A stretch of DNA of 54,576 nucleotides from Pseudomonadota bacterium (GTDB taxonomy: Bacteria; Pseudomonadota; Gammaproteobacteria; Pseudomonadales; Moraxellaceae), in NCBI GenBank assembly GCA_021781515.1, contig JAJXWR010000006.1, forward strand, positions 1-54,576, read 5' to 3'. Below, piece after piece: positions 1 through 12,911 of the stretch. The stretch's first letter is position 1, and each line of letters begins with the position of its first letter. Position numbers and translations under genes: made by a program. Under the pieces are notes generated by a model, which saw only the letters and a program-made list of their open reading frames with translations, did no database searches and had not been told where the DNA came from.

Positions 1-821
1 TCCAGTTCACGTTTAAGGGCTTTGGTGTGAGCTTCCTCGGTTTTTTGTTCCTGCTCCAGGCGTGCCTCTTTTTGTTCCAGCCAACTGGAATAGTTGCCTT
101 GCCAGGGAATACCATGTCCCCGATCCAATTCGAGGATCCACTCGGCGACATTGTCCAGAAAGTAGCGGTCATGGGTAATGGCGACGATGGTGCCGGAGAA
201 TTCTTTAAGAAATTGTTCTAGCCAGGCAACGGATTCGGCATCCAGATGGTTGGTGGGTTCATCAAGAAGCAGCATGTCCGGGCGAGACAACAGCAATCGG
301 CACAAGGCGACCCGCCGACGTTCTCCGCCGGATAGCCGATTGACTTCAGCATCCCAGGGAGGAAGGCGCAGGGCATCGGCAGCCTGTTCCAGACGGTTAT
401 CCAGGTTGTGGGCATCCCAGGTCTGGATCACGGCTTCCAGGCGCTCTTGTTCCCGGGCGAGTTGATCAAAATCTGCGTCTGGCACAGCATAGGCTGCAAA
501 GACGGCATCCAGTTGCTGCAAGGCATCCAGGGCTTCCCTCACCCCCTCCTCAACGTTTCCCCGCACTGTTTTAAGCGGATCCAGTTGGGGTTCCTGCGGC
601 AGGTAGCCGATCTTGATCCCAGGTTGCGGGCGGGCTTCTCCCTGAATATCCTGATCAAGTCCAGCCATAATACGCAACAGGGTTGATTTGCCGGCACCAT
701 TGAGGCCCAGAACGCCAATTTTCGCACCGGGGAAAAACGACAGGGAAATGTCTTTTAAAATCTCCCGTTTGGGGGGAACAATTTTACTGATGCGGTTCAT
801 GGTATAAATATAGTGAGCCAT
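1..821 (-). CDS. ettA: Energy-dependent translational throttle protein EttA (ABC-F ATPase), 3' part cut off by window edge
   Basis: Minus-strand translation from ATG at 821: [54 protein letters not shown]...[40 protein letters not shown]; Walker A, ABC signature and Walker B are present. Confidence 0.92.
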   Translation of the reverse strand, partial: MAHYIYTMNRISKIVPPKREILKDISLSFFPGAKIGVLGLNGAGKSTLLRIMAGLDQDIQGEARPQPGIKIGYLPQEPQLDPLKTVRGNVEEGVREALDALQQLDAVFAAYAVPDADFDQLAREQERLEAVIQTWDAHNLDNRLEQAADALRLPPWDAEVNRLSGGERRRVALCRLLLSRPDMLLLDEPTNHLDAESVAWLEQFLKEFSGTIVAITHDRYFLDNVAEWILELDRGHGIPWQGNYSSWLEQKEARLEQEQKTEEAHTKALKREL

Positions 822-879
822 AACATTCCTTAACAGGCAAAAAGTGGAGGAAAGTGAAAGAAAAGTGGAGGGAAATCTG

Positions 880-2943
880 TCAGCGAGCCAGACGCTCCAG
901 CAGCCAGGTTTGTGCCGGCAACACATCATCCGTGGCCAGTTCCTGTAGCCAGCGGCCGTTGGATTGCAAGGTCCAGGCTTGCCGGTTATCCTGTAGATAA
1001 CTGAGCAGACCCTCCTGGATAACCCGTTGTTGTAACTGCAGGTCTTCCACCGGAAAACAGGTTTCAACTCGGGAAATGAGGTTTCTGTCCATCAAATCGG
1101 CACTGGAACAGTAGACTTTCTGATTGCCATCGTGCGAGAAATAATAAACCCGGGTATGTTCCAGAAAGCGCCCGATAATAGAGCGAACATGAATATTTTC
1201 TGTAACGCCTTTCAGTTCCGGTCGCAGACAGCAAATAGAGCGCACAATCAGATCCACGCGGACGCCGACGGTGGACGCACGCATCAGGGCGTGCATAATC
1301 TGTTTTTCGGTAAGGGCATTGCATTTTAGGATGATGTGTCCCGGTCGCCCCTGCTGGGCGAACTGGATTTCATCTTCAATCAGACTGAGCAACTGGGTTT
1401 GCAAGGTAAACGGGGCATGGAAGAGTTTTTTTAGTTTGGCGGCTCGTCCCATCCCGGTGAGTTCATGGAATATCTTTGCCACGTCCTCACACAGTTCTGC
1501 GTTGGCTGTGAGCAAGGAAAAATCGGTGTACAGTCGGGCATTTCCCGCATGGTAGTTTCCGGTGCCCAGATGCACATAACGGGTGAGGTGGGATTTTTCC
1601 CGGCGGACGACCAGGATCATCTTGGCATGGGTCTTGAATCCCACAATGCCGTAAACGACGATGGCACCGGCTTCTTGCAACACGTTGGCGACTTCAATGT
1701 TAGACGCCTCATCAAAGCGGGCACGCAGTTCGATCACGGCGGTGACTTCCTTGCCATTACGCGCCGCTTCTGCCAGTACCTGAACCACCTCTGAATCTGG
1801 GCCGGTACGGTACAAGGTCTGTTTGATGGCCAATACCTGCGGATCCTGGGCCGCCTGACGCAGTAATTCCACGACCGGGGTGAAGGCCTGGAAAGGGTGC
1901 ATCAGTAAGATGTCCCGGGTGCGCAATGCTTCAAAGTAATTTTCACTCTTTTGCAAGGCGTCCGGTATGGACGGGGTAAAAGGCGCATATTTTAGGCGCG
2001 GACGATCCATACTCAACCAGAGCCGGGCCAGGTTCACCGGACCGTTCACCTGATACAAATCCTGTTCTTCCAGTGAAAACTTACGCAGCAGGTATTCCCG
2101 GATGGGCTGCGGGCAATTATCCGCCACTTCAAGGCGCACTGCACTGCCATAGCGACGTGACAGCAGTTCACCTTTGAGGGCCGAGGCCAAATCTTCGACG
2201 TCGTCTTCATCCAGCGCCAGATCAGCATTGCGAGTAACGCGGAACTGGTAACATCCGGTGGCCAGCATGCCAGGGAATAGTTCACTGACATGCTCATGAA
2301 TAATCGACGACAGCAGGACATGCTGATCGCCGCCCTGGGTAATTTCGTTGGGCAGGCGCACCACCCGCGGTAAAGAGCGGGGTGCTGGCACCACGGCCAG
2401 TTCAATCTGCCGGCCAAATGCATCTTTGCCTTCAAGGGAAACAATAAAGTTCAGGCTTTTATTGACGAGCCGCGGGAAAGGATGCGCTGGATCCAGACCA
2501 ATGGGGGTGAGCACCGGCAGCACCTGGTTACGGAAGTAGTGTTTTACCCATTGTGCCTGCGCCTCAGTCAGTTCATCCCGGCGGAGAAAACGGATATTCT
2601 CTGCCGCCAGGGCCGGTAATAATGCTTCATTGAGCAGACGGTACTGTTCTTCAACGGCAACATGGCAGATTTCGCCAATCTGCTTGAGCAATTCTTGCGG
2701 TAACAACCCATCTGGACCCGGGCTGGCCCGATTAAGGCGAATCTGCTGTTTAAGGCCGGCGACGCGGATTTCAAAAAATTCATCAAGATTTCTGGAAAAA
2801 ATGATGAGAAAATTGAAACGATCCATCAGCGGGTGCACTGGATCACGTGCCTGTGCCAATACCCGCCGATTGAACTCTAGAATACTCAGTTCCCGGTTCA
2901 GATAATAATCAGCATTATTCAGGTCAACGGCAGCATCCACCAC
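880..2943 (-). CDS. ppk1: Polyphosphate kinase 1
   Basis: [21 protein letters not shown]...[16 protein letters not shown]...[23 protein letters not shown]; probable GTG start near 2940-2943 after GAGGAG, overlapping the hemB stop (ORF extends to 2985). Confidence 0.95.
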   Translation of the reverse strand: MVDAAVDLNNADYYLNRELSILEFNRRVLAQARDPVHPLMDRFNFLIIFSRNLDEFFEIRVAGLKQQIRLNRASPGPDGLLPQELLKQIGEICHVAVEEQYRLLNEALLPALAAENIRFLRRDELTEAQAQWVKHYFRNQVLPVLTPIGLDPAHPFPRLVNKSLNFIVSLEGKDAFGRQIELAVVPAPRSLPRVVRLPNEITQGGDQHVLLSSIIHEHVSELFPGMLATGCYQFRVTRNADLALDEDDVEDLASALKGELLSRRYGSAVRLEVADNCPQPIREYLLRKFSLEEQDLYQVNGPVNLARLWLSMDRPRLKYAPFTPSIPDALQKSENYFEALRTRDILLMHPFQAFTPVVELLRQAAQDPQVLAIKQTLYRTGPDSEVVQVLAEAARNGKEVTAVIELRARFDEASNIEVANVLQEAGAIVVYGIVGFKTHAKMILVVRREKSHLTRYVHLGTGNYHAGNARLYTDFSLLTANAELCEDVAKIFHELTGMGRAAKLKKLFHAPFTLQTQLLSLIEDEIQFAQQGRPGHIILKCNALTEKQIMHALMRASTVGVRVDLIVRSICCLRPELKGVTENIHVRSIIGRFLEHTRVYYFSHDGNQKVYCSSADLMDRNLISRVETCFPVEDLQLQQRVIQEGLLSYLQDNRQAWTLQSNGRWLQELATDDVLPAQTWLLERLAR

Positions 2944-2950
2944 GATCTCC

Positions 2951-4228
<1,278 letters not shown>

Positions 4229-4242
<14 letters not shown>

Positions 4243-6142
4243 GTTGTTCCAGTTGCTCTGAGAGTTCCAGCCATTGTATTTCAAGTGCGGCAATGGACTG
4301 ACTCAGGGTGTCATTCAGGGCCATGGTTTGCAGCAGGCGGGGTTTATCTGCCGGCTGATACAGAGATTCATCAGCCAATTCAGCACTCACCTGTTTTAGG
4401 CGATACTGCAGTTCTTCTAGTTTTTTTTCAGTTTGTTGCAGTTGCAGCCGTAGCGGCCGGAGTTGCTGTCGCTGTTGCGCCTGCTGGCGTTTATCAGTTT
4501 TGCGCACACTGCCTGAGGACACGTCCGCAGTGGAGGCGTCTGTCGGGGAGTTCTGCTTTTGTTGCAGCCACACCGCATAGTCTTCCACATCCCCGTTGAA
4601 GAGCTGACAGCGGCCGGCATCCACTAACAGCAAGGTATCACAGCAGGACGCCAGCAAAGTACGGTCGTGGGAAATCAACACCAACGCCCCGGTGAAGGCC
4701 TGAAGGGCCAGGTTCAGCGCAAGGCGCATTTCGATATCAAGATGGTTGGTCGGTTCGTCGAGTAAGAGTACTTGCGGTTGTTGCCAGGCACACAGGGCCA
4801 GGGCCAGCCGAGCGCGCTCACCCCCAGAAAAATAGTGACAGGCTTCGCTGACCCGCTCCCCGGAAAACCCGAAACCTCCAAGAAACTGCCGCAGTTGCAG
4901 TTCTGGGGTTTGCGGAGCCAGGCGTTGCATACAGAGCAACGGGGTATCGTCGGCGGCGAAAGCATCCAGCTGATGCTGGTGAAAGTAGGCAATTTTTAAA
5001 GGTTGCGCCTGGTGCATCTTTCCCGCCAGCAACGGTAGTTCGCCGGCCAGCAGTTTCAGCAACGTGGATTTTCCTGCTCCATTGCGCCCCAGAATGCCAA
5101 TGCGGTCTCCGGGATTCAGCTGCAGTTCCAGTTGGCTGAGCGAGACGGGTGCGCCGGGATAACCGGTCTGTCCCTCTTGTAGACTCAGCAGTGGCCGAGG
5201 CATACGCTCTGGGGCGCGAAAGGCAAAACGAAAAGGAGAATCCACATGCAACGGTGCAATCAATTCCAGTTTTTCAAGGCGTTTGATGCGGCTTTGTGCC
5301 TGACGAGCCTTGGTGGCCTGGGCGCGGAACCGGTCAATGAATGAACGCAGATGTGCCCGTTCCAGTTCCTGTTTTTGGCGCATTTGTTGTAATTGAACCA
5401 GTTGTTCCGCCCGAGCCTGTTCCATACGGCTGTAATTACCCGGGTAATACCGCAGTTCTTCGTGGGCGAGCAACACAATATGGCCGCAGACTCCGTCGAG
5501 GAATTCCCGGTCGTGGCTGATGAGCAGCAATAACCCCGGATAACTCTGCAACCAGGATTCCAGCCACAGCAAGGCATCCAGATCCAGATGGTTCGTGGGT
5601 TCATCCAGCATCAGTACATCCGACCGGCACATCAGCGCCTGTGCCAGGCCAAGGCGCATCCGCCAGCCACCGGAAAAGGACTGGACTGGGTGTTGTTCCT
5701 CGGCATTACTAAAACCCAGTCCGTGCAGCAATGCGGAAGCACGGGAAGGGGTTTCGTAGCCACCCAATGCGGCAAAATCAGCGTGAGCCAGCGCCAGTTC
5801 ATGCAGATCAGCGTCCAGATTACTGTGGGCAGCGGCCTCGGCGCAATGTACCCGTCGCTGTATCTGCCGAAAGTGCGTATCTCCATCCAGCACGTATTCC
5901 AGAGCGCTCTGTTCGCTGCTCTCTACTTCCTGGGCCATGCTGGCGATTGTCCAGTGCGCTGGCAGTACCAGATCGCCGGCACTCAGGCCAAGATTGCCTT
6001 GCAACAAGGCAAAAAAGCTGGATTTACCTGCACCGTTTTCGCCACAGATGCCGACATGCCAACCGGGAAACAGGCGCAAACTGGCCTCAGAGAAAATGGC
6101 CTTGATACCACGAAACAATGTGGCCTGCTTGAGTTCGATCAT
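4229..6142 (-). CDS. ABC-F family ATP-binding protein (YheS-like)
   Basis: Two ABC cassettes (GICGENGAGKSS...[35 protein letters not shown]...FSGGERARLALALC) and C-terminal coiled coil; start MIELKQATLFRGIKAI. Confidence 0.92.
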
Positions 6143-6259
6143 GAGTAGTGGGGGAAGTGGCAAATCATGGGCAATAAAATACCACAAAATACACTGAAAT
6201 GTCCGAAAGTAGCTAAAGTATATCAGGTATAGTCGCACCCAGTACCGAGGAGTACTTTG

Positions 6260-6832
6260 ATGAGCCTGCCCGTGACCGCAACGACAGAATATGTACTGGA
6301 GAACCCTTTATGGGAGTACGTGTTGTCGCTCTGGCGTACGACCTGTTTTCGTGGGTGGTCAGAACGTTTGCAACAACATTTTGCACTGAATGGAAGTCTG
6401 ATTGCAGCCCTGGGCTTTGTTTCTTCGTATCACCGTCTCCTGGCCGCAGAAGACATGCAGGCCTTACTACGCTCCGTAGAACCCTTTCACAAAAAATATC
6501 AAAAAAAACTGACAGAAGTCCGGCAACGGGCAGAATCCTACCGCTCAATGGGGGAAACAATCTGGACGACCTGGGAGGAACTGTTACTTAAGGCAGAAAT
6601 GCAGGCGATGCAGGTGGAATTTGCTGCGATTTATCACCATGTACAGTATTTGCCGCTGCAGTTTATGCCAGCAGAACAGGCGTTATCGCAAAACCTGCAG
6701 GTCTATAGTGAAATGGCCATTGAAAAAACCGCAATGAACCAGATTAAAATCAGCGAATTACAACAGTGCTTGCAAGAAATAGCCGTTGAGATACGCAGAA
6801 ACCACAGCAGCGACACAAGGTCTGAGCAATGA
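6260..6832 (+). CDS. TIGR02444-like conserved hypothetical protein
   Basis: NPLWEYVLSLW...GLCF-type N-terminus; divergent from the yheS-like gene and beside an algP-like gene, an arrangement familiar from Pseudomonas. Confidence 0.6.
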   Translation: MSLPVTATTEYVLENPLWEYVLSLWRTTCFRGWSERLQQHFALNGSLIAALGFVSSYHRLLAAEDMQALLRSVEPFHKKYQKKLTEVRQRAESYRSMGETIWTTWEELLLKAEMQAMQVEFAAIYHHVQYLPLQFMPAEQALSQNLQVYSEMAIEKTAMNQIKISELQQCLQEIAVEIRRNHSSDTRSEQ

Positions 6833-6874
6833 CCCGGAAACTACTTGGGTTTCCGGGCACAAGACGGTCAGTGA

Positions 6875-7744
6875 TCAGGCGTTAGTGTCCTGGGGAGGCA
6901 AGCCAAGATCAGTTTGCGGATTGAGGATTTTACTGTCCGGTACAGGTTCAGAAATGCTTGCTGATGCACTTGTCCCTGTTGCGTCCGCAGGAGTGACAGC
7001 GGCCGGTACTGTTTTGCGTGAGCGGGGTACCGAGGGCTTGGGCGAAGCGGCTGCTTTCGGGGCTGCTGCCTTGCGGGTACGGGTAGCTGCTGGTTTTTCT
7101 GCAGGAGTTTCTGTCTTTTTTACCACGTCTTTGACGGCATCCTGGGCATCTTGAACGACGCCTTTGACGGCATCCTGGGCATCCTGAACCGCACCTTTGA
7201 CAGCGACCTGAGCGTCCTGAACGGCTTCTTTTACCGCTTCTTTCACCGATTCAGTGACTTCAACGGCTTTGCTGGCTACTTTGGATACGGCGGCACGCGC
7301 TTCTCCTTCGGATTTGATTGCTGCATTGCGGGTGTTTTTCAAGGCTTTTTTGAAATAGTTGCCAATTTTGCTTTTTTTCTGCAAATCCAGCAGTAATTTC
7401 TGTGCCTGCTGCAGATCTTCCCGAGCCAGATTGATGACCATCTTGATTTCCTTGATCGCTTCATCAGTGGCGTCTTTAATCTGTTGTCTGAGGTTCTGAT
7501 CCTTGATGGAATCCAACTGTTTTTTCAGCCGCTCCGTCAGCTTCTTTTCCAGCTTCGTCGCATGTTTTTGCAGACGATCCAGCAGTTTTTCGTATTCCTG
7601 TTGGGCTTTCTGACGGGTGTTTTCCAGTCGGGTCTGAATTCGGGAAATTTGTTGTTCGATATCCATAAGCGATTTCTCAGCAGATTTTGCACTTTTTTTG
7701 TCGGAACCGGCTTTGGTTTTGCCGGCAGGGTTTTCAGCAGACAT
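6875..7744 (-). CDS. AlgP/phasin-like coiled-coil protein with basic Ala/Lys/Pro-rich C-terminus
   Basis: Coiled-coil N-terminal half, EAVKEAVQDAQVAVKGAVQDAQDAVKGVVQDAQDAVKDVV repeats, then a KPAATRTRKAAAPKAAASPKP-type tail. Confidence 0.65.
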   Translation of the reverse strand: MSAENPAGKTKAGSDKKSAKSAEKSLMDIEQQISRIQTRLENTRQKAQQEYEKLLDRLQKHATKLEKKLTERLKKQLDSIKDQNLRQQIKDATDEAIKEIKMVINLAREDLQQAQKLLLDLQKKSKIGNYFKKALKNTRNAAIKSEGEARAAVSKVASKAVEVTESVKEAVKEAVQDAQVAVKGAVQDAQDAVKGVVQDAQDAVKDVVKKTETPAEKPAATRTRKAAAPKAAASPKPSVPRSRKTVPAAVTPADATGTSASASISEPVPDSKILNPQTDLGLPPQDTNA

Positions 7745-8170
7745 ATCACGTCCTCTTCACTGGTTGTGCCAAGGAGGAACATAGCTGAAACTGAGAAAAA
7801 AAGCGAGATTCAAGGTGGGTGTCTGAGCCTGTTCTGCATCAATTTTTTTGCATTTTTTTAAAAATAACCTATGTAGAGCGGATTTGGTGCAGATCTGGTG
7901 CAGATTTTAAGCAGGGTATGCACAGAATCTGATCGTGCATTTGCGGCAATCCATCGGCAAAAATAGCCTGGTAGCGGTTCAGTGTGGATAATGTTTCTGG
8001 TGGCAACCACAAGATATCCTAATACAGCGGTTGTTTAAACAATCTTTAATCCAGAGATAACGTTCCGGTCGTTCAGCGAACCAGCAATCACCATAGAGAA
8101 TTTGCTCAATTACAGCTATGCTACACGGCTTGTATAAGAGACTGTCAGAAAATATTCCGGAGAAGAATGA

Positions 8171-8881
8171 ATGAACCATAGCAGGAAAATTATCGGTATG
8201 ATGCTGGCGGGGATTTTTTCCTGGTCAGCCCACGCAGCGGCACCGACCACAGATGATCAACAAGTCGGGTATGCGTTGGGGTATTTAACCGGACAGGGGA
8301 ATTCTGAGCATATTCCTGATCTGAATGTGCCAATGTTTGAGCAGGGATTCCAGGATGCCTATTCCAAACAAGCACCGGCAATGAACGAAGATCAGATGAA
8401 GGATACCCTGGAAAAATTCCGTTCGCGCATGATGATGCAACTGGCAGAGAAAAAAAATCGCGAGGCGGCGGCCAATAAAGCGGCCGGGGATCGGTTTTTG
8501 TTAGACAATGCCAAGAAACCCGGCGTCAAGCACCTCGCCGATGGTCTGGAATATAAAGTGATCAAGCAGGGAATTGGCGCTCACCCTAAACCGACGGACA
8601 CGGTTAAAGTGCAGTATGAAGGCAAATTGCTCGATGGCCATATCTTTGATAGCTCCTATCAACGCAATGAACCGGCATCCTTTGAACTGGGTCAAGTGAT
8701 TTCGGGATGGACAGAAGGACTGCAACTGATGACCCCAGGCAGTATTTATGAGTTCTATATTCCTCCTGCCATGGCGTACGGAGAGAACGGAGCCGGTCCG
8801 ATTCCGCCCAATGCGACGCTGATTTTCAAGGTGGAACTGTTAAGTATTGGCAAAGAGGCAGCGACCAGCAAAACCAAGTAG
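8171..8881 (+). CDS. FKBP-type peptidyl-prolyl cis-trans isomerase (periplasmic, FkpA/Mip-like)
   Basis: Signal peptide; GYALGYLTGQGN; TVKVQYEGKLLDGHIFDSSYQRNEPASFELGQVISGWTEGLQLM; IPPNATLIFKVELLSI. Confidence 0.93.
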   Translation: MNHSRKIIGMMLAGIFSWSAHAAAPTTDDQQVGYALGYLTGQGNSEHIPDLNVPMFEQGFQDAYSKQAPAMNEDQMKDTLEKFRSRMMMQLAEKKNREAAANKAAGDRFLLDNAKKPGVKHLADGLEYKVIKQGIGAHPKPTDTVKVQYEGKLLDGHIFDSSYQRNEPASFELGQVISGWTEGLQLMTPGSIYEFYIPPAMAYGENGAGPIPPNATLIFKVELLSIGKEAATSKTK

Positions 8882-8924
8882 TGACTGTGGGTTTGCTTTT
8901 CGTATGTTCTGTTTAGAGGCTACG

Positions 8925-8949
8925 CCCGCAGGATGGTGAATCCTGTGGG
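8925..8949. terminator. Stem-loop between the convergent FKBP and tatC genes (possible bidirectional terminator)
   Basis: CCCGCAGGAT-ggtga-ATCCTGTGGG, 10-bp stem with one G-U; no clear T-tract. Confidence 0.45.
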
Positions 8950-9012
8950 TGTGCTGATGTGGAACGTAAATACAGTGCGTATTTTATGGGGCGTTACTGG
9001 ATAACAGAAAAT

Positions 9013-9768
9013 TCAACGGGCATGATCCTCACCGGGGTGGCGTTGAATCCAGCGACCTGCCCATAGCCCGGCCTCGAACATCAGACACATAGGGATAGCC
9101 AGCATGATCATGGAAAAGGCATCTGGCGGAGCGAGAAACATGGCCGCAAAAAAATTACCAACGATGATATAACGCCGTTTATTCGCTAGGCTTTCCGCAC
9201 TGACAAGACCGCTCCAGATGAGCAGAAACGTGGCAACGGGAATCTCAAAGGCCAGCCCAAAGACCATGAAAAACTTTAGGGTAAAATCGAGATAATGATT
9301 GATGTCTGTCATCAACTGTACATTATCAGGCCCTACATGGGTAAAAAAATGCAGCACTGAAGGAAGGATCAGTTCGTAGGCAAAGGCGACACCGGCGTAA
9401 AATAACAATACCGAACTGGTCAAGAGCGGAATGACGATGCGCTTTTCCTGCAGGTACAGTGCCGGAGCAATAAAACCCCAGAGTTCGAATAGCAGGTAGG
9501 GCATGGAAACGAACAGGGCTACCATGAAACTTAAGCGTATAGGAGCCATAAAGGGGGAAGTCAGGTCGGTGGCCACCAGGTGGGAACCGACAGGGAGCAG
9601 GGCGAGTAAAGGGGCGGACAGCGCGTGAAACAAGGTGTCTGCGTGCCATACCAGTAAGGCAAAAACCACCAGACAGGCAATAATGCTGCGCACCAGGCGC
9701 TTGCGCAATTCGTCAAGGTGGCTGAAAAAAGACTGTTCGCCACTGTCAGGCGGGAGGATGGGGGGCAT
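9013..9768 (-). CDS. tatC: Sec-independent protein translocase TatC
   Basis: SFFSHLDELRKRLVRSIIACLVVF...LLFELWGFIAPALYLQEKR. Confidence 0.96.
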   Translation of the reverse strand: MPPILPPDSGEQSFFSHLDELRKRLVRSIIACLVVFALLVWHADTLFHALSAPLLALLPVGSHLVATDLTSPFMAPIRLSFMVALFVSMPYLLFELWGFIAPALYLQEKRIVIPLLTSSVLLFYAGVAFAYELILPSVLHFFTHVGPDNVQLMTDINHYLDFTLKFFMVFGLAFEIPVATFLLIWSGLVSAESLANKRRYIIVGNFFAAMFLAPPDAFSMIMLAIPMCLMFEAGLWAGRWIQRHPGEDHAR

Positions 9769-10063
9769 CAGGATTCTCAGAGGTACTACGCTTCAGGCTA
9801 CTTTCAATTAACTGCAACTGCGCCTGCAACTGCGACTGAAGCTCTGGAGTGCTTGCACTTTGTAACTGTTTACGCAAATTATTGCACATTTCCTGTACAG
9901 CGACTTCCTGTTCCAGTTCAGACTGGATTTCTGACATGGTGCGTTTGATACGCCCCAGCCATGCGCCTGCCATGCGTGCGGCATGCGGCAGGCGTTCCGG
10001 TCCAAGCACGACAAGTGCCACAATGGCCAGAAGCAGTAATTCTCCGAAGCCAAAATCAAACAT
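9746..10063 (-). CDS. tatB: Sec-independent protein translocase TatB
   Basis: MFDFGFGELLLLAIVALVVLGPERLPHAARMAGAWLGRIKR. Confidence 0.94.
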   Translation of the reverse strand: MFDFGFGELLLLAIVALVVLGPERLPHAARMAGAWLGRIKRTMSEIQSELEQEVAVQEMCNNLRKQLQSASTPELQSQLQAQLQLIESSLKRSTSENPDAPHPPA

Positions 10064-10082
10064 GCCCCAAGTCCTGTCGTAT

Positions 10083-10331
10083 TCAGTTTCGCTGCTGATG
10101 CTCCGCCGCAGAGACCCTGCTGTCTGTAGGTGGCGTGGCGGGTGGCGTGTGGTTCAACGCTTCTGGCGGTTGTGCCTGAGAGTGCTGTTCCCCCTCACGC
10201 ATGGCCTCCTTGAATCCATTGATAGCGCTTCCCAGATCCTTGCCAAGATTTTTTAGACGGGAAGTTCCAAAAACCATGGCAATAATAATAAGAAGTAACA
10301 GGACATGCACGATACTGAGGTTGCCAAGCAT
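10083..10331 (-). CDS. tatA: Sec-independent protein translocase TatA
   Basis: Hydrophobic N-terminus followed by FGTSRLKNLGKDLGSAINGFKEAM; upstream of tatB. Confidence 0.92.
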   Translation of the reverse strand: MLGNLSIVHVLLLLIIIAMVFGTSRLKNLGKDLGSAINGFKEAMREGEQHSQAQPPEALNHTPPATPPTDSRVSAAEHQQRN

Positions 10332-10577
10332 AGTTTTCTGCTCCTGAAAATTGCGCAATATTGCGCTACATCATCACAACACCACCACACCACAGTAGGT
10401 GATCCGCTGGGCCACTGGTCATTCCCAGTATTCCCGTTGCCATGGCTGAGTTGCTCTACGGATGCCAAGAGAGTAAACCACAAAATACATTCGACGTCGA
10501 GACGGAACGGCACTGCCGGCGCATTTTTGCTCCGGAAAATAACAGAGGCAACAGGTAATGGCCTCATGTCGTGGTGT

Positions 10578-10901
10578 TTAACTGCGCTGCGCTTTTTCAA
10601 CCAGTCCAGAGAGGTCAAAACGCCGCGCCAGTTCCTTTAGCACCGCCTCGTGCCCCAAATGGAAATGAGCCAGTAATACTAAAGAATGAAACCACAGGTC
10701 GGCCATTTCATATACCAGATCCTGAGTATTACCGGAGTGTTCAGCTTCTTTGGCGGCAATCAGTGTTTCAGCACATTCTTCGCCCACTTTTTTCAGAATC
10801 TTGTTCAGACCTTGTTGATATAACTGCGCCACATAGGATTGGGTCGGGTCGGCAGAACGACGTTGTTCCAGAATGTCCCCAAGTTCGCTAAGAATGTCCA
10901 T
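10578..10901 (-). CDS. hisE: Phosphoribosyl-ATP pyrophosphatase
   Basis: [51 protein letters not shown]...[17 protein letters not shown]; overlaps hisI. Confidence 0.95.
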   Translation of the reverse strand: MDILSELGDILEQRRSADPTQSYVAQLYQQGLNKILKKVGEECAETLIAAKEAEHSGNTQDLVYEMADLWFHSLVLLAHFHLGHEAVLKELARRFDLSGLVEKAQRS

Positions 10902-11289
10902 AAATTTGCTCGCTGGGTTGCAGAACGGGTAAAATTTCTTGCCATTGTTGTTGTTGCCAGGATCGGTAAAAACAACTGGCCCTGCCCGTGTGGCAGGCAA
11001 TGCCTCCTTGCTGTTCCACCAGCAGCAGCAGGCAATCCCCGTCACAATCCAGCTTTATTTCATGCAGGCGCTGGATGTGCCCGGATTCTTCACCTTTGCG
11101 CCAGAGACGATGGCGCGAGCGGGAAAAATAAACCGCACGGCCTTCCTGAAGGCTTAATTGCAATGAGTCGGCAGACATCCATGCCTGCATGAGCACTTGA
11201 TGGCTAAGATAATCTTGGGCAATAGCGCAGACCAACCCCTCTGGATTCCAGCGAATAGCGGCCAGCAAATTCAGCGTTTCGGCATTCAT
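10888..11289 (-). CDS. hisI: Phosphoribosyl-AMP cyclohydrolase
   Basis: [59 protein letters not shown]. Confidence 0.96.
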   Translation of the reverse strand: MNAETLNLLAAIRWNPEGLVCAIAQDYLSHQVLMQAWMSADSLQLSLQEGRAVYFSRSRHRLWRKGEESGHIQRLHEIKLDCDGDCLLLLVEQQGGIACHTGRASCFYRSWQQQQWQEILPVLQPSEQIYGHS

Positions 11290-12911
11290 GCAAGAATTCC
11301 CAGCAACAGAAAGAGACTCAGGGGCGCAACAATCGCTGCCTCACCAAGGTGCAGACAGACCCCCAGAAGACACCATGTCAAGCCAGCCAGCATCAGTTTA
11401 CGCATTTTAGTCTGCCGTAGCAATCCGGTGGCTACCTGATGCAGGTGTTCATTTTGTGACGCTTGCAACTGTAGCAGGCTTTGGTTGAGCAGGAGATGAT
11501 CTTGCAGCCGGTAAGGGAGTTCAGGCAAAAACGTCAGCCATTGCGGTAAAGTGGTTTTAGCCTGATGCCAGAGCGCTTGCGGTCCCACCTGTTCAGCCAG
11601 CCATTGGCTTAGCAACGGACGACTGAGAGACCAGATGTCCAGGTCAGGATAGAGCCCGCGGCCGAGCCCTTCGACGTGAATCAGGGTTTTCAACAAGAGT
11701 ACAAATTGCGTGGGAATGGTCAGGCGATAGCGCCGGGACAGATCCAGCAACCCCAGCAAGGTCGGCGCAAAATTCAATGTGGCAATCGTCTGCTCCAGAA
11801 CCGGCTGTACCAGATCCTTGACTTCATCTTCCAGACGCTCCAGTTCAGTACCAGCAGGCACCCATCCTTGACTCCAGGCAACACGTACCAGTTCTGAAAA
11901 ATCACGCTGAATCAACGCCAGCCCCAGACGGGCCACGGCAATTTGATCTCTTTTGCGTAATGCGCCCATGATGGCACAGTCCAGTGCGACGTACCGGGGT
12001 TGTTCCGGGTTGTCCAGTTCAACCCAGACATTGCCAGGATGCATGTCTGCATGGAAAAAATTGTCCCGTAACAATTGGGTGAAAAATACACTCAAACCAG
12101 TTTCAGCGAGATTTTTACGATTGATCTGTGCACGTTGCAGTGCGCCATCCTGATTGACGGGCACCCCATAAATACGTTCAGCCACCATGATTTTTTTTGT
12201 GGTGTAGCGGTCTTCAATCCAGGGGACATAGAGGAGTGGTGAATCCAGAAAATTTTGCCGCAACTGCCGGGTGTTGGCGGCTTCCCGCAGTAGGTCACAT
12301 TCATTGAGTAGTGTCTGCCGGTAATCTTCAACCACATGGCGAATATGTAAACGACGCGCTTCAGAAAAATGCTGTTCAATCTGCCCGGACAACCAGATGA
12401 GCAGTTGCATGTCCTGTTCTACAGCCTGATGAATACCCGGGCGTAAAATTTTAACAATAACTTCGCGGCCATCATACAACTGAGCCGCATGCACCTGAGC
12501 AATAGAGGCAGCCGCCAGAGGTTCTCTGTCAAAGCGCATGAACAGTTCATCCAGAGGCCGTCCCAGTTCCTGTTCCACAATCGCTATCGCCTGTTGAACA
12601 GGAAAGGCACGGACACGATCTTGCAGTCCTGTAAGTTCATCCAGTACGGAGGGGGGTAAAAGATCACGGCGGGTGGCGATCAGTTGCCCCATTTTAATAA
12701 ACACCGGCCCCATACGTTCACAGGCAAGCCGCAGACGTTCCTGGGGTTGACCCCGGTGGGCAGGAAACCACCAGGCAGGGTGACAACGGAACAGCCATAG
12801 CACGGGGTGTCCCCATACCGGCAAGGAAGCAGGAAGCAGTGAGTCCAGGTGAAAAAACGCACTGATATGCCATAGTCTCAATAGGCGCAACAGGTTAATC
12901 CAGAAGTTCAT
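11286..12911 (-). CDS. ubiB: Ubiquinone biosynthesis protein UbiB (ABC1/ADCK-type kinase-like)
   Basis: LGPVFIKMGQL-type motif (MGPVFIKMGQLIATRRDLLPPSVLDELTGLQDRV), HADMHPGNVWVE. Confidence 0.95.
   Translation of the reverse strand: MNFWINLLRLLRLWHISAFFHLDSLLPASLPVWGHPVLWLFRCHPAWWFPAHRGQPQERLRLACERMGPVFIKMGQLIATRRDLLPPSVLDELTGLQDRVRAFPVQQAIAIVEQELGRPLDELFMRFDREPLAAASIAQVHAAQLYDGREVIVKILRPGIHQAVEQDMQLLIWLSGQIEQHFSEARRLHIRHVVEDYRQTLLNECDLLREAANTRQLRQNFLDSPLLYVPWIEDRYTTKKIMVAERIYGVPVNQDGALQRAQINRKNLAETGLSVFFTQLLRDNFFHADMHPGNVWVELDNPEQPRYVALDCAIMGALRKRDQIAVARLGLALIQRDFSELVRVAWSQGWVPAGTELERLEDEVKDLVQPVLEQTIATLNFAPTLLGLLDLSRRYRLTIPTQFVLLLKTLIHVEGLGRGLYPDLDIWSLSRPLLSQWLAEQVGPQALWHQAKTTLPQWLTFLPELPYRLQDHLLLNQSLLQLQASQNEHLHQVATGLLRQTKMRKLMLAGLTWCLLGVCLHLGEAAIVAPLSLFLLLGILA

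Noticed and set aside
2046-2444. Antisense and out-of-frame ORFs inside ppk1 and many other genes in the ORF track (e.g. 5588-6148, 26467-27141, 48536-49282)
   Set aside because: They overlap genes with clear family identity and show no recognisable domains; treated as spurious.
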